Below, piece by piece: positions 36,801 through 50,800 of a DNA stretch of 64,000 nt. The notes beneath the pieces are model-generated. The model ran no database searches. It was given only the letters and a program-made list of their open reading frames with translations, and was not told the DNA's origin. This DNA comes from Struthio camelus (Eukaryota; Chordata; Aves; Struthioniformes; Struthionidae). Numbering within the stretch: the stretch's first letter is position 1; each line of letters starts with the position of its first letter. Where the stretch lies: positions 3,038,001-3,102,000 of the forward strand of contig NC_090952.1 in the NCBI RefSeq assembly GCF_040807025.1. The letters run 5' to 3'. Both the position numbers and the translations under genes were made by a program.

Positions 36801-38440
36801 GCTTGCTCAGCATACAAGCACCTACATGACTCCTAGGTCAAGAGCATACTACTCCTTCACAGGAGAAGCACATCCAGTAGCCTGAGCAGGTCAACATGGG
36901 ATGCTTCTCACCAAGCATACAGGTCCTGTAGCACACTGCCTCTCTCACACTCACTCACTGACACCTGCTTTCAAACACTGGTTAACTCCTGCACTTGGGG
37001 GTGGGGGGGCAGGAAGAGTGGTAATAGAACTGGGGAACCTATTCCCCCAAGCACACTATCTACTTTTGCATTTAAGTTAAATGAGCAAAACTTTTAGCCT
37101 ACTGTCTGACACCAGCTTAGGGCATACTCAGTACTGGCAGAAGAACAGATGATTGTTTGCCCAAAGAATGTATTCTCCCCCCCCACCCATTTCATTGTAA
37201 ACAACAACAATCACCACCCCCCCCACACACACTAAACACTCATTCCCACCTCCACTCCCTGGGCCACAACAAAAGGAGGTTGACAAACAGATGAACCCAC
37301 TCCTTTCAGCAGCACTCCTGTGTCAAGGGGCTCCAACTAGCACCTTCAGTCTTTGCAAAAGACTCCACCTCATACATTAGTACCATCAAGACTGGCACTA
37401 CACTCCAATTGCACAGCCTATCAAGGGCAACATATCACAGTAGACCTGAACGACTCCAAGGGACCCAAAGCAACAAATAGCCAATTAGCAGCTCCAATAC
37501 ACATTGCCTCCACTTTCTTGGGCAGCCACATCAACTTCAACCTCAGAAAGGTCTTCCAGAAAACTAGTTCTAGCACAAACCCTCTCTCGAGCCTGGCCTT
37601 ACTTCCCCTCTATCAGGGAACACACAACAGTAATCAAACCAGGTTCACTTCCCCCACCAAAAAAAACTAACTACAAACAAGTAACATGACCCCACATCAG
37701 GAATAAGCCTGTCCACTCCCATGGGCCAAGCACCACTGCCCACCCCTCACTTCCAGACACAGCCACAGGGCAACCACAACTACTCCACTGCCTTCACCCA
37801 GAACCTCCCTTCCCCCCCCCCCCACTAAACAAGTGCACCTGACCCAGCTCCCTCTCAGCTCCACCCATTTCAAGTCCACCCCTTAACAAATCAGCCCCCC
37901 CAGACACCTTCCCCATCACTTCAGCTCACCTCCTTTGACACCTAGTCCAAAGGCATCTTCCACCACATGTACTTGCACACCCTCTCCCACAAACTCCTGC
38001 TCACTACTGCACTCGAGGGAGCGACATACACCCAGGCATGAACAAGACACAGGCTCCCCGCACCACACTGCAAGAGCTCTTGGAGCAATCCTAGGCAGCA
38101 CCCTGACAGAGCCAGTTTGAACAAGGTGCAAACACTTAGCCAGTCCCTTCCTTTCACTAGCATCCATGCAAAACCTTGCCCAAGGCACACACACCTCTGC
38201 CATCACTACTCCCCTCAACACCAAACATCACATCAGTTCAAAGCACCCACTCCACTGCTGCTCCTCAACTCCCACCAGGCAACCGAGCTCAAACAATGTC
38301 ATCAGGCACAGTTCAAACCAACACACCCCCATCACAGAAGTACACACACAAGAGGCAACACTGCTAGCACGCACCCTTCGCGCTGTGTCGACCTTCAGAG
38401 CTCCACACACCAGCCACCGCTAAAGGTGACTAGCTGGAAA
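30861..38440 (-). other. A/C-rich stretch, probable intron(s) of a leftward transcript
   Basis: No convincing exon, repeat family or RNA gene in 7.6 kb. The plus strand is persistently rich in A and C and poor in G and T, strongest at 36-38.4 kb. That fits transcription of the minus strand from the CpG island at 38.4-40.2 kb. Contains T16 at 33266-33281 and scattered poly-C tracts. The gene it might belong to is unknown. Confidence 0.35.
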
Positions 38441-40180
38441 ACCCACCTCTCGCTCCAGCTTACCCAGCTCTGTCTCCGGCGCACACAAACACCACTTCAA
38501 CACCACCCACAGGACAGGCGAGCTGGAGCCAGGCCACACACGCTCACGCCGCCCCCGCCCCGCCCCAGCAGCCCCCAGGCCGCCTCCTGCCCCCGCCCCG
38601 CCCTCCCCACCTCGCCCTTCTGCCCGCTCTCCTCCTCGCCCGCTCCGCTCCGCGCTCCGCCTGCCCGAGCTCAGCAGCTCCTCGCCGCCGCCCCCCGCCC
38701 CGCCTCGCTCTCCAGCCTCCCGCCGCCGCCGCCTCCCGCCCAGCGCCCCGCAAACGCCCCGCGCTCCCACCCCCCCGCCCCGCCCCGCCTCCGACCCTGC
38801 TCCTACTTCCCCCACCCCTTTCCCTGCCGCCCTTCAGCTCCCTTCCCCAGGCGGCGGGCGAGCAGGCGGCGGACGCAAACGCTCCCCCGTCCAGCGGCGA
38901 CGCACCGGCCTCCTCAGCCGGGCGCCGGGCGACACCGAAGCCCCGCTCGGCCCCGGCCCCGGCCCCGGCCCCGCCCGACCGGCCGCCGCAAACCCTCCCC
39001 GGCCCGCCCGGCACCGACCCCGCCGCCTCCCAGCAACAGCAACAGCAACAGCCCCGCCGCCGCCAGCACCTTCGCGCAGCCTCCCGGCGCAGGCGCCGCC
39101 ACCCTTCGGCCCCCGAAAAGCCCCTTCGCCGCCCCCCGCCCCCTTCCCCTGCCGCTACCGCCCTCGGGCCCGGCCCGGCGCCCCCGAGCCCTGCCCGCCC
39201 GGCTGCGCCACGACCCACCGCGTGTCCCGCAGCCTGCCGCTCTCCAGCAGCGCCGCGCCGCGGGGCCGGACGGGGCAGGGAGCCCTCCCCTTCCGCTCCG
39301 CCATCTTCGCCGCCCCCACACAGCCAGCCAGCCACCCCGCCGCCATCTTCGCCGCCGACCACACCCTCCCCCCCGGCCAGAGGCGGGAGCGGGGCACCAA
39401 TCAGCGGCGGGCGGCGCGCAGGCGCCCTCCAATGGCCGAGAGGCAGCTGGCCCGGCCGGCCAATCCCCGCGGCGGCCCGGGCGGAGGGCGGGAGGGAGCG
39501 GAGAGAGGCCGGAGATGGCGTCCGGCGGCCGTGGGCGCCGCCGAGCGGGCGGGCGAGCGGGCGGGCGGCGGGGCCGGGTCTGCCGGCGCCAGGGACGCGG
39601 TCCCCGCTGTCCCCCCTCAGTGTCCCCCTCGCTGTCCCCCCGTCCTCCCGCCCGTCGCCGCCCGGTCGGCTGTGGCCGGCGGCAGAGGGCAGCGGGGAGG
39701 GCAGGCGCCGTGCGCGGGCAGGGCAGGGGCTGCGGGCAGGGCAGGCAGGAAGCGGCGGTGGCTCGCGCGGGCCTGGAGCGGCCGGTGCCGAAGGCCAAGT
39801 GCTGGGAGCAGGTTGGGCTGTGCGCAGGGTGCCGCCAAGCGAGGCGGGAGGGTGCGTTGCGGGGGAGCGCTGCCCCCGAGGAGTCCCGCGAGGCCCGAGG
39901 GGGTGGGCTGCGCGAGGCGGGGTGTCGGCGAGGGCGGCGAGGCTGGAGGAGGCGCGGGTCGGGGGGCTGCTGTCCACGGAAAGGCCCGGCCGTGCGAGAG
40001 GGTCCCTAGGAAAGCTGCGCGTGGTCTTGTGCTTGCTTTTGACAGGTGGTGTGGTGAAGCGGAGCGCTTGGAGGGGGAAAGGCGGCGTGTGGAGCCTGTG
40101 GAGAGCGGGTGCGGGAGAGGCGGAGGCGGCGCTGGAGGTGCTGGTGCTGGCAGGGCCATTGAGGGCAGAGGTGGCTTGAG
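38440..40180. promoter_or_regulatory. CpG island 2, probable bidirectional promoter
   Basis: CpG-dense, with a GGCCCC run near 38950-38975 and a core (about 39165-39757) nearly identical to the first island. It has YY1-like CCGCCATCTT elements near 39297 and 39341, GC boxes, and CCAAT at 39397, 39429 and 39460. The plus strand switches from C/A-rich on the left to G/T-rich on the right (39780-40410), the pattern expected for divergent transcription. The rightward transcript would run into the satellite. No protein product is identified. Confidence 0.75.
39397..39464 (+). promoter_or_regulatory. Three phased CCAAT boxes (copy 2)
   Basis: CCAAT at 39397-39401, 39429-39433 and 39460-39464, with the same 32- and 31-bp spacing as the paralogous boxes at 5565-5632. 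Confidence 0.65.
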
Positions 40181-40411
40181 GTGAGGTGGGACGAAGAGGA
40201 AGAGGCTGTGGCTGGGTGTGGGACGTGTTGGGCTGTAGAGCTGCTTTGTCATGTTGCCTGCTGCCTGGAGAGTGGAGGTTGGCCGTGCTGGTGCTAGGCC
40301 TGGGGGGCAGGGGCAGTGTGGTGCAGGGCGTGGGGGGCTGGTGGAGCCTGGTGCCAGGCCTGGGGACTGGGGAGACATGGTACGGCCTGCTGCGGGGCGT
40401 GATGGGCTTGG
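40181..40411. repeat. Short G-rich degenerate repeat next to the satellite
   Basis: Loosely repeated 'ggtgctaggcctggggggca' and 'gtggtgcagggcgtgggggg' blocks form a transition between CpG island 2 and the 20-bp array. Only two to three diverged units are visible. Confidence 0.4.
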
Positions 40412-43000
40412 GAGAAAACTCGGTCGGGGCTGAAACCACTGCGTGAGGCCGAAAACCACTCCGCTAAGCCTAAAACAACTCCGTCAGGGCCAAAACCGCT
40501 CCGCCGGGGCAGAAACCACTCCGCCAGGGCCAAAACTACTCGGCTGACCTTAAAACCACTCCAACAAACCTAAAACCACTGCAGCCGGGCCGAAAACGAC
40601 TGCGGCAGGGCCGAAAACAAATCCCTCAGGACCAAAATCACTCCGACGGGGCTGAAACCACTCCGCCAAGCCTAAAAGCACTCCGTCGGGGTGGAAACCA
40701 CTCCGCCAGAGCCAAAACCACTGTGTCGGGGCTGAAAGCACTCTGCCAGGCCGAAAACAACTTGGCTGACCTTAAAACCACTCCGCCAAGCCTAAAAGCA
40801 CTGCGTCGGGGTGGAAACAACAGCATCAGGCCTAAAACCACTCCGTCAAGCCAAAAACCATTGCGTCGGGACTGAAACCACTCCGCCAAGCCTGAAACCA
40901 CTCCGTCAGGCAGAAAAGAAGTCTGTCGGGGCCGAAACCACTCTGCTAACACTAAAACCACTCCGCTGAGCCTGAAACCACTGCGTCAGGCCTAAAACCA
41001 CTCCACGGAGCCTAAAACAACTCCGTCAGGGCCAAAACCACTCCACCAGTGAAGAAACCACTCCGTCGGGGCTGAAAACCACTGCGTCAGGCTGAAAACC
41101 ACTCCGTCAGGACTGAAACCGCTCCGCGAGGGCCAAAAACACTGTGTTGGGGCTGAAAGAATTCCACCAGGCCGAAAACCACTCGGCAGACCTTAAAACC
41201 ACTCCGCCAAGCCTGAAACCACTCTGTCAGGACCAAAACCACTCCGTGGGGGCCGAAACCACTCTGCTGAGCCTAAAAAACTCCGACGGGGCCAAAACCG
41301 GAGCCTATAACCACTCCGTTAGGGCGGAAACCACAGTGCTGGAGCGGAAACTGCTCCGTCAGGCTGAAAAGCACTGCGTCAAGCCGAAAACCACTCCACC
41401 AGGGCCAAAACCACTCTGCCGACATAAAAACCACTGCGCCAAGCCTAAAACCATTTCATCGAGGCTCAAACCTCTCCACCGGGGCCAAAACAACTCCGTC
41501 AGAGCCAAAACCACGCCGCCGAGCCTAAAACCAGTGCATCAGGGCTGAAACCACTCCGCCGACATTAAAACCACTGCTTCGGGGCTGAAACCACTCGGCC
41601 AAGCCTGAAACCACTATGTCGGGGCCAAAACAAATCCGTCAGGGCCAAAACCACGCTGCCGAGCCTAAAAGCAGAGCGTCAGGGCTGAAACCGCTCCACC
41701 AAGCCTAAAACCCCTCCGTCGGGGCTGAAACCACTCCATCAAGCCTAAAACCCCTCCGTCGGGGCTGAAACCACTCCATCAAGCCTAAAACCACTCTGTC
41801 GGGGCCAAAAACCACTCCATCAAGCCTAAAACCACTCTGTCGGGGCTGAAACCACTGTGTTGGGGCCAAAAAGCACTCTGTCAGGGCAGAAACCACTGCG
41901 TCGGGGCAGAAACCACTGTGCCAGGACCAACTCCACTGCGTCGGGGCTGAAACCACTGTGCCAGGACCAAAACCACTGCGTCAGGGCTGAAACCACTGCG
42001 TCAGGTCTAAAACCACTCCACCGAGCCTAAACCACTGTGTCGGGCCAGAAACCACTCCGCCGAGGCGAAAAGCACTCCGTCGGGGCTGAAACCACTCCGC
42101 CGAGCCTAAAAGCAGTGCGTCGGGGCTGAAACCACTCCGCCGAGGCGAAAAGCAGTGCGTCGGGGCTGAAACCACTCCGCCGAGGCGAAAAGCACTCCGT
42201 CGGGGCCAAAACCACCCCAACAGTGCTGAAACCACTCCACCAAGCCTGAAACCACTGCGTCGGGGCTGAAACCACTCAGCTGACCTTAAAACCACTCCGC
42301 CGAGCCTAAAAGCACTGCGTCGGGGCTGAAACTGCTCCGTCAGGCTGAAAACCACTCCGCCGAGCCTGAAACCACTGCGTCAGGGCAGAAGCCACTCGGT
42401 CGTTGCTGAAACCACTCGGCCGAGCCTAAAACCACTCCGCCAGGGCCAAAACCACTCTGCCGGGGCGGAAACCACTCCGCCAGGGCCAAAACCACTCTAC
42501 CAAGCCTAAAACGACTCCGCCGAGCCTAAAAGCAGTGCGTCAGGGCTGAAACCACTCCGCCGAGGCGAAAACCACTCCGTCAGCGCAGAAACCACTGCGC
42601 CAGGGTCAAAACCACTGCGTCGGGGCTGAAACCGCTGCGCCAGGGCCAAAACCACTGCGTCGGGGCTGAAACCGCTGCGCTAGGGCCAAAACCACTGCGT
42701 CGGGGCTGAAACCACTGTGCCAGGACCAAAACCCCTCCGCTGACATTAAAACCATTCCGTCAGGGCTGGAACCACTGCGCCAAGTTTAAAACCACTCTGT
42801 CGGGGCCGAAACCACTCTGCCGAGCCTAAAACCACTCTGTCGGGGCCGAAACCACTCTGCCGAGCCTAAAACCACTCTGTCGGGGCCGAAACCACTCTGC
42901 CGAGCCTAAAACCACTCTGTCGGGGCCGAAACCACTCTGCCGAGCCTAAAACCACTCTGTCGGGGCCGGAAACCACTCCGCCGAGCCTAAGAGCAGTGCG

Positions 43001-43860
43001 TCGGGCCTGAAACGGCTCCGTCGGGCCTGAAACGGCTCCGTCGGGCCTGAAACGGCTCCGTCGGGCCTGAAACGGCTCCGTCGGGCCTGAAACGGCTCCG
43101 TCGGGCCTGAAACGGCTCCGTCGGGCCTGAAACGGCTCCGTCGGGCCTGAAACGGCTCCGTCGGGCCTGAAACGGCTCCGTCGGGCCTGAAACGGCTCCG
43201 TCGGGCCTGAAACGGCTCCGTCGGGCCTGAAACGGCTCCGTCGGGCCTGAAACGGCTCCGTCGGGCCTGAAACGGCTCCGTCGGGCCTGAAACGGCTCCG
43301 TCGGGCCTGAAACGGCTCCGTCGGGCCTGAAACGGCTCCGTCGGGCCTGAAACGGCTCCGTCGGGCCTGAAACGGCTCCGTCGGGCCTGAAACGGCTCCG
43401 TCGGGCCTGAAACGGCTCCGTCGGGCCTGAAACGGCTCCGTCGGGCCTGAAACGGCTCCGTCGGGCCTGAAACGGCTCCGTCGGGCCTGAAACGGCTCCG
43501 TCGGGCCTGAAACGGCTCCGTCGGGCCTGAAACGGCTCCGTCGGGCCTGAAACGGCTCCGTCGGGCCTGAAACGGCTCCGTCGGGCCTGAAACGGCTCCG
43601 TCGGGCCTGAAACGGCTCCGTCGGGCCTGAAACGGCTCCGTCGGGCCTGAAACGGCTCCGTCGGGCCTGAAACGGCTCCGTCGGGCCTGAAACGGCTCCG
43701 TCGGGCCTGAAACGGCTCCGTCGGGCCTGAAACGGCTCCGTCGGGCCTGAAACGGCTCCGTCGGGCCTGAAACGGCTCCGTCGGGCCTGAAACGGCTCCG
43801 TCGGGCCTGAAACGGCTCCGTCGGGCCTGAAACGGCTCCGTCGGGCCTGAAACGGCTCCG
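43001..43860. repeat. Perfect 20-bp block, 43 identical copies
   Basis: Forty-three uninterrupted identical copies of TCGGGCCTGAAACGGCTCCG, sharply bordered by diverged units. A recent expansion, or ongoing homogenisation, is implied. Confidence 0.97.
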
Positions 43861-46840
43861 TGAAGCCGAAAAGCACTCTGTTTGGGCTGAAACCATTCCG
43901 CCAAGCGGAAAAGCACTCTGTCGGGGTTGAAACCATTCCACCAAGCCGAAAAGCACTCTGTCGGGGTTGAAACCACTCCGCCAGGGCCAAAACCACTCGG
44001 CTGACCTTAAAACCACTCCGCCGAGCCTAAAAGCACTGCATCGGGGCTGAAACCACTCCGCCTGAGCCAAAACCACTCGTCTGACCTTAAAACGACTCCA
44101 CTGAGCCTAAAACCATTCCGTCAGGACTTGAACCACTCCGCCGAGCCTAAAACCACTCCGTCGGGGCTGAAATCACTCTGCCAAGCCTGAAACCACTGCG
44201 TCAGGCCTAAAACCACTCCACCGATGCTAAAACCACTGCGTCGGGGCTGAAACCACTCCGCCGAGGCCAAAACCACTGCGTTGGGGCTGAAACCACTCCG
44301 CCGAGCCTAAAACCATTCCGTCAGGGCTGGGACCACTCCGCCGAGCCGAACACCACTGCGTCGGGGCTGAAACCACTCCGCCAAGCCTGAAACCAGTGCG
44401 TCGGGGCTGAAACCACTCCGCCAGGGCCAAAACCACTCCGCCAAGCCTAAAACCACTCCGCCGAGCCTAAAACCACTGCGTCGGGCCTAAAACCACTCCG
44501 CCGAGCCTAAAAGCAGTTCGTCGGGGCTGAAACCACTCCGCCGAGCCTAAAAGCAGTTCGTCGGGGCTGAAACCACTCTTCCAAGCCTAAAACCACTCCA
44601 CCGAGCCTAAACCACTGCGTCGGGACAGAAACCACTGCGCCGAGGCGAAAAGCACTCCGTCGGGGCTGAAACCACTCCGCCGAGCCTAAAAGCAGTGCGT
44701 CGGGGCTGAAACCACTCCGCCGAGGTGAAAAGCAGTGCGTCGGGGCTGAAACCACTCCGCCGAGGCGAAAAGCACTCCGTCGGGGCTGAAACCACTCCGC
44801 CGAGCCTAAAAGCAGTGCGTCAGGGCTGAAACCACTCTGCCAAGCCTAAAACCACTCCACCGAGCCTAAACCACTGCGTCGGGCCAGAAACCACTGCGCC
44901 GAGGCGAAAAGCACTCCGTCGGGGCTGAAACCACTCCGCCGAGCCTAAAAGCAGTGCGTCGGGGCTGAAACCACTCCGCCGAGGTGAAAAGCAGTGCGTC
45001 GGGGCTGAAACCACTCCGCCGAGGCGAAAAGCACTCCGTCGGGGCTGAAACCACTCCGCCGAGCCTAAAAGCAGTGCGTCAGGGCTGAAACCACTCTGCC
45101 AAGCCTAAAACCACTCCACCGAGCCTAAACCACTGCGTCGGGCCAGAAACCACTGCGCCGAGGCGAAAAGCACTCCGTCGGGGCTGAAACCACTCCGCCG
45201 AGCCTAAAACCACTGCGTCAGGGCTAAAACCACTCCGCCAAGCCTAAAACCACTGCGTCGGGGCCAAAACCACTCCACCAGGGCCAAAACCACTCCGTCA
45301 GGGCAGAAACTGCTTCGCCAGGGCCAAAACCACTCCATCGGGGCTGAAAGCGTTCCGCCAGGGCCAAAACCACTTTGTTGGGGCTGAAACCACTGCGCTG
45401 AGCCTAAAACCACAGCGTCGGGGCCAAAATCACTCCGACGAGCCTAAAACCACTGTGTCAGGCCTGAAACAACTCTGCCAAGCCTAAAACCAGTGCGTCG
45501 GGGCTGAAACCACTCCGCCGAGCCTGAAACAACTCCGTCGGGGCCAAAACCACTCCGCCGAGCCTAAAACCAGTGCGTCGGGGCTGAAACCACTCCGCCG
45601 AGCCAAAAACCACTGCGTTGGGCCTGAAACCACTCCGCCGAGCCTGAAACCAGTGCATCGGGGCTGAAACCACTCCGCCGAGGCGAAAAGCACTCCGTCG
45701 GGGCTGAAACCACTCCGCCGAGCCAAAAACCACTGCGTCAGGGCTAAAACCACTCCGCCGAGCCTAAAACCACTGCGTTGGGCCTGAAACCACTCCGCCG
45801 AGCCTGAAACCACTCCGTCAGGGCTGAAACCGCTGCATCGGGGCTGAAACCACTGCATCCGGCCGAAAAGCACTGCGTCAGGACTGGAAACCACTCCGCC
45901 GAGCCTAAAAGCACTGCGTCAGGGCTGAAACCACTCCGCCGAGCCGAAAACAACTCCGATGGGGCCGAAACCAATCCATCAAGCCTAAAACCAGTGCGTC
46001 AGGGCTGAAACCACTCTGCCGAGCCTGAAACCACTGCGTTGGGGCTGAAACCACTCCGTCAGGGCTGAAACCGCTGCATTGGGGCAGAAACCACTGCATC
46101 CGGCCGAAAAGCACTGCGTCAGGACTGGAAACCACTTCGGCGAGCCTAAAACCGCTGCGCCAGGCCTAAAACTACTCCGCCAAGCCTAAAACCACTGCGT
46201 CGGGGCCGAAACCACTCCACCAGGGCCAAAACCACTCCGTCAGGGCAGAAACTGCTTCGCCAGGGCCAAAACCACTCCATCGGGGCTGAAAGCGTTCCGC
46301 CAGGGCCAAAACCACTTTGTTGGGGCTGAAACCACTGCGCTGAGCCTAAAACCACAGCGTCGGGGCCGAAATCACTCCGCCGAGCCTAAAACCACTGTGT
46401 CAGGCCTGAAACAACTCTGCCAAGCCTAAAAGCAGTGCGTCGGGGCTGAAACCACTCCGCCGAGCCTGAAACAACTCCGTCGGGGCCAAAACCACTCCGC
46501 CGAGCCTAAAACCAGTGCGTCGGGGCTGAAACCACTCCGCCGAGCCAAAAACCACTGCGTTGGGCCTAAAACCAATCCGCCGAGCCGAAAACCAGTGCGT
46601 CGGGGCTGAAACCACTTTGTTGGGGCTGAAACCACTCCGCCAGAGCCAAAACCACTCGGCTGACCTTAAAAGCACTCCATCAAGCCTAGAAGCAGTCCGT
46701 CGGGGCTGAAACCACTGCGTCAGGCCTAAAACCACTCTGCCGAGCCTAAAACAACTCCGTCAGGGCCAAAACCACTCCACCAGTACTGAAACCACTCCGT
46801 CGGGGCCAAAACCACTCGGCTGACCTTAAAAGCACTCCGC

Positions 46841-46980
46841 CGGGGCCGAAACCACTCCGCCGGGGCCGAAACCACTCCGCCGGGGCCGAAACCACTCCGC
46901 CGGGGCCGAAACCACTCCGCCGGGGCCGAAACCACTCCGCCGGGGCCGAAACCACTCCGCCGGGGCCGAAACCACTCCGC
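46841..46980. repeat. Homogenised 20-bp run, 7 copies
   Basis: Seven identical CGGGGCCGAAACCACTCCGC units. Paralogous runs at 52681-52800 and 57501-57600 have six and five copies, between the same flanking units. Confidence 0.95.
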
Positions 46981-47700
46981 CGGGGCTAAAAGCAGTGCGT
47001 CGTTGCTGAAACCACTCGGCCGAGCCTAAAACCACTGCGTCAGGGCAGAAGCCACTGCGTCGTTGCTGAAACCACTCGGCCGAGCCTAAAACCACTCCGC
47101 CAGGGCCAAAACCACTCTGCCGGGCCTAAAACCACTCTGCCGGGCCTAAAACCACTCTGTCGGGGCCAAAACCACTCTGCCAAGCCTAAAACCACTCTGC
47201 CAAGCCTAAAACCACTCTGCCAAGCCTAAAACCACTCCGCCGGGGCGAAAACCACTCCGTCGGGGCAGAAACCACTCCGCCGAGGCGAAAACCACTCCGT
47301 CGGGGCAGAAACCACTCCGCCGAGGCGAAAAGCAGTGCGTCAGGGCTGAAACCACTCCGCCGAGCCTAAAACCACTGCGTCAGGTGGAAAACCACTCCGC
47401 CGAGCCTAAAAGCAGTGCGTCAGGGCTGAAACCGCTCCGCCGAGCCTAAAAGCAGTGCGTCAGGGCTGAAACCGCTCCGCCGAGCCTAAAAGCAGTGCGT
47501 CAGGGCTGAAACCGCTCCGCCGAGCCTAAAACCAGTGTGTCAGGGCTGAGACGACTCCGCCGAGCCGAAAACCACTGCGTCGCGGCTGAAACCACTCCAT
47601 CAAGCCTGAAACCACTGCGTCGGGGCTGAAACCACTCCGCCAGGGCCAAAACCACTCGGCTGACCTTAAAACCACTCCAGTAGTGCCGAAACCGCTGCGT

Positions 47701-47800
47701 CGGGGCCGAAACCGCTGCGTCGGGGCCGAAACCGCTGCGTCGGGGCCGAAACCGCTGCGTCGGGGCCGAAACCGCTGCGTCGGGGCCGAAACCGCTGCGT
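47701..47800. repeat. Homogenised 20-bp run, 5 copies
   Basis: Five identical CGGGGCCGAAACCGCTGCGT units. Paralogous runs at 58281-58340 and 61461-61540 have three and four copies. Confidence 0.93.
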
Positions 47801-50800
47801 CGGGGCCGAAACCACTCCATCAAGCCTAAAACCAGTGCGTCGGGGCTGAAACCACTCCGGCAAGCCTAAAACCACTGCGTCGGGGCTGAAACCACTCCGC
47901 CAGGGCCAAAACCACTCGGCTGACCTTAAAACCACTCCATCAAGCCTAAAACCAGTGCGTCGGGGCTGAAACCACTGCATCAAGCCTAAAACGTCTCTGT
48001 CGGGGCTGAAACCACTCCGGCAAGCCTAAAACCACTCTGTCGGGGCGCAAGCCACTCCGCCAAGCCTGAAACCACTCCGCCGGGGCCAAAACCACACCGC
48101 CGAGCCTAAAAGCAGAGCGTCAGGGCTGAAACCGCTCCACCAAGCCTAAAACCACTGCATCAGGCCGAAAACCACTCCATCGGGGCTGAAACCCCAGTGC
48201 CAGGACCAAAACCACTCCGTCAGGGCTGAAACCACTCCGCCAGGGCCAAAACCACTTTGTCGGGGCTGAAACCACTCGCCAGGGCCAAAACCACTTTGTC
48301 AGGGCTGAAAACACTCCGTCAAGCCTAAAACCACTGCGTCATGTCTGAAACCAGTCCCCTGAGCCGAAAACCACTGCGTTGGGGCTGAAACCACTCCACC
48401 GAGCCTAAAACCAGTGCGTCGGGGCTGAAACCACTCCGCCGAGCCTAAAACCAGTGCGTCGGGGCTGAAACTGCTCCGCCCGGGCCTAAAACCAGTGCGT
48501 CGGGGCTGAAACCGCTCCGCCCGGGCCTAAAACCATTCCACATGGGCTGAAACCACTCTGCGACTCCTAAAACAACTCCATCAGGCGTAAAACCAATCCA
48601 CCGATCCTAAAACCACTCCATCGGCGCTGAAACCACTCCGCCGAGCCTAAAACCAGTGTGTCAGGCCAAAAACCACTCCACCAGGGCCAAAACCACTCCG
48701 CCGACATTAAAACCACTGCGCCAAGCCTAAAAGCACTCCGTCGGGGCTGAAACCGCTCCGCCGAGCCTAAAACCACTGCGTCGGGGCTGAAACCACTCTG
48801 CCGAGCCTAAAACAACTCCGTCGAGGTAGAAACCATTCCGCCGAGCCAAAAACCAGTGCGTCGGGGCTGAAACCACTCCATCAAGCTGAAAACCACTCCG
48901 TCGGGGCTGAAACTACTGCGTCAGGCCCAAAACAACTCCGTCAGGGCCAAAACCACTCCACCAGTGCTGAAACCACTCCGCCAAGCCTGAAACCACTCCG
49001 CCAGGCCGAAAACCACTCGGCTGACCTTAAAACCACTCCGCTGAGCCTAAAACCACTGCGTCGGGGCTGAAACCACTCCGCCGAGCCTAAAACCAGTGCG
49101 TCGGGGCTGAAACCACTCCATCAAGCCTAAAATGTCTCTGTCGGGGCTGAAACCACTCCGGCAAGCCTAAAACCACTCCGTCGGGGCGCAAGCCACTCCG
49201 CCAAGCCTGAAACCACTCCGCCGGGGCCAAAACCACACCGCCGAGCCTAAAAGCAGAGCGTCAGGGCTGAAACCGCTCCACCAAGCCTAAAACCACTGCA
49301 TCAGGCTGAAAACCACTGCGTTGGGGCTGAAACCCCAGTGCCAGGACCAAAACCACTCCGTCAGGGCTGAAACCACTCTGCCAAGCCTAAAACCACTCCG
49401 CCGACATTAAAACCACTCCGCCGAGGCGAAAACCACTCCATCGGGGCTGAAACCACTCCGCCGAGCCTAAAAGCACTGCGTCAGGCCTGAAACCACTCCG
49501 CCGAGCCTGAAACCACTGCGTCAGGGCTGAAACCACTCCGCCGAGCCTGAAACCACTCCGCCGAGCCTGAAACCACTCCGCCGAGCCTGAAACCACTCCG
49601 CCGAGCCTGAAACCACTGCGTCAGGCCTAAAACCATTCCGCCGAGCCTAAAAGCAGTGCGTCGGGCCTGAAACCACTCCACCGAGGCGAAAAGCACTCCG
49701 TCGGGGCTGAAACCACTGCGTCAGGCCTGAAACCACTCCGCCAGGGCGAAACCCACTCCGCTGAGCCTAAAACCACTCCGCCGAGCCTAAGACAACTCCA
49801 TCGGGGCCAAAACCACTCCACCAGTGCTGAAACCGCTCCGTTGGGGCTGAAACCCCTGCGTGAAGACGAAAAGCACTCTGTTTGGGCTGAAACCATTCCG
49901 CCAAGCCGAAAAGCACTCTGTCGGGGTTGAATCCACTCCGCCAAGCCGAAAAGCACTCTGTGGGGGTTGAAACCACTCTGCCAAGCCGAAAACCACTGCG
50001 TCAGGGCTGAAACCACTCCGCCGAGCCTAAAAGCAGTGTGTTAGGGCTGAAACACCTCCTCCAAGCCTAAAACCACTGCGTCAGGTGGAAAACCACTCCG
50101 CCGAGGCCAAAACCACTGCGTCGGGGCTGAAACCACTCCGCCGAGCCTAAAACCATTCCGTCAGGGCTGGGACCACTCCGCCGAGCCGAACACCACTGCG
50201 TCGGGGCTGAAACCACTCCGCCAAGCCTGAAACCAGTGCGTCGGGGCTGAAACCACTCCGCCAGGGCCAAAACCACTCTGCCAAGCCTAAAACCACTCCG
50301 CCGAGCCTAAAAGCAGTTCGTCGGGCCTGAAACCACTCCGCCGAGCCTAAAAGCAGTTCGTCGGGGCTGAAACCACTCCGCCGAGCCTAAAAGCAGTTCG
50401 TCGGGGCTGAAACCACTCTTCCAAGCCTAAAACCACTCCACCGAGCCTAAACCACTGCGTCGGGACAGAAACCACTGCGCCGAGGCGAAAAGCACTCCGT
50501 CGGGGCTGAAACCACTCCGCCGAGCCTAAAAGCAGTGCGTCGGGGCTGAAACCACTCCGCCGAGGTGAAAAGCAGTGCGTCGGGGCTGAAACCACTCCGC
50601 CGAGGCGAAAAGCACTCCGTCGGGGCTGAAACCACTCCGCCGAGCCTAAAAGCAGTTCGTCGGGGCTGAAACCACTCTGCCAAGCCTAAAACCACTCCAC
50701 CGAGCCTAAACCACTGCGTCGGGCCAGAAACCACTGCGCCGAGGCGAAAAGCACTCCGTCGGGGCTGAAACCACTCCGCCGAGCCTAAAAGCAGTGCGTC

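Noticed and set aside
38117..40439. 630-codon ORFs on both strands across CpG island 2
   Set aside because: Open on both strands in very GC-rich DNA, with Pro/Arg/Ala-only composition and no domain; a typical CpG-island artefact.
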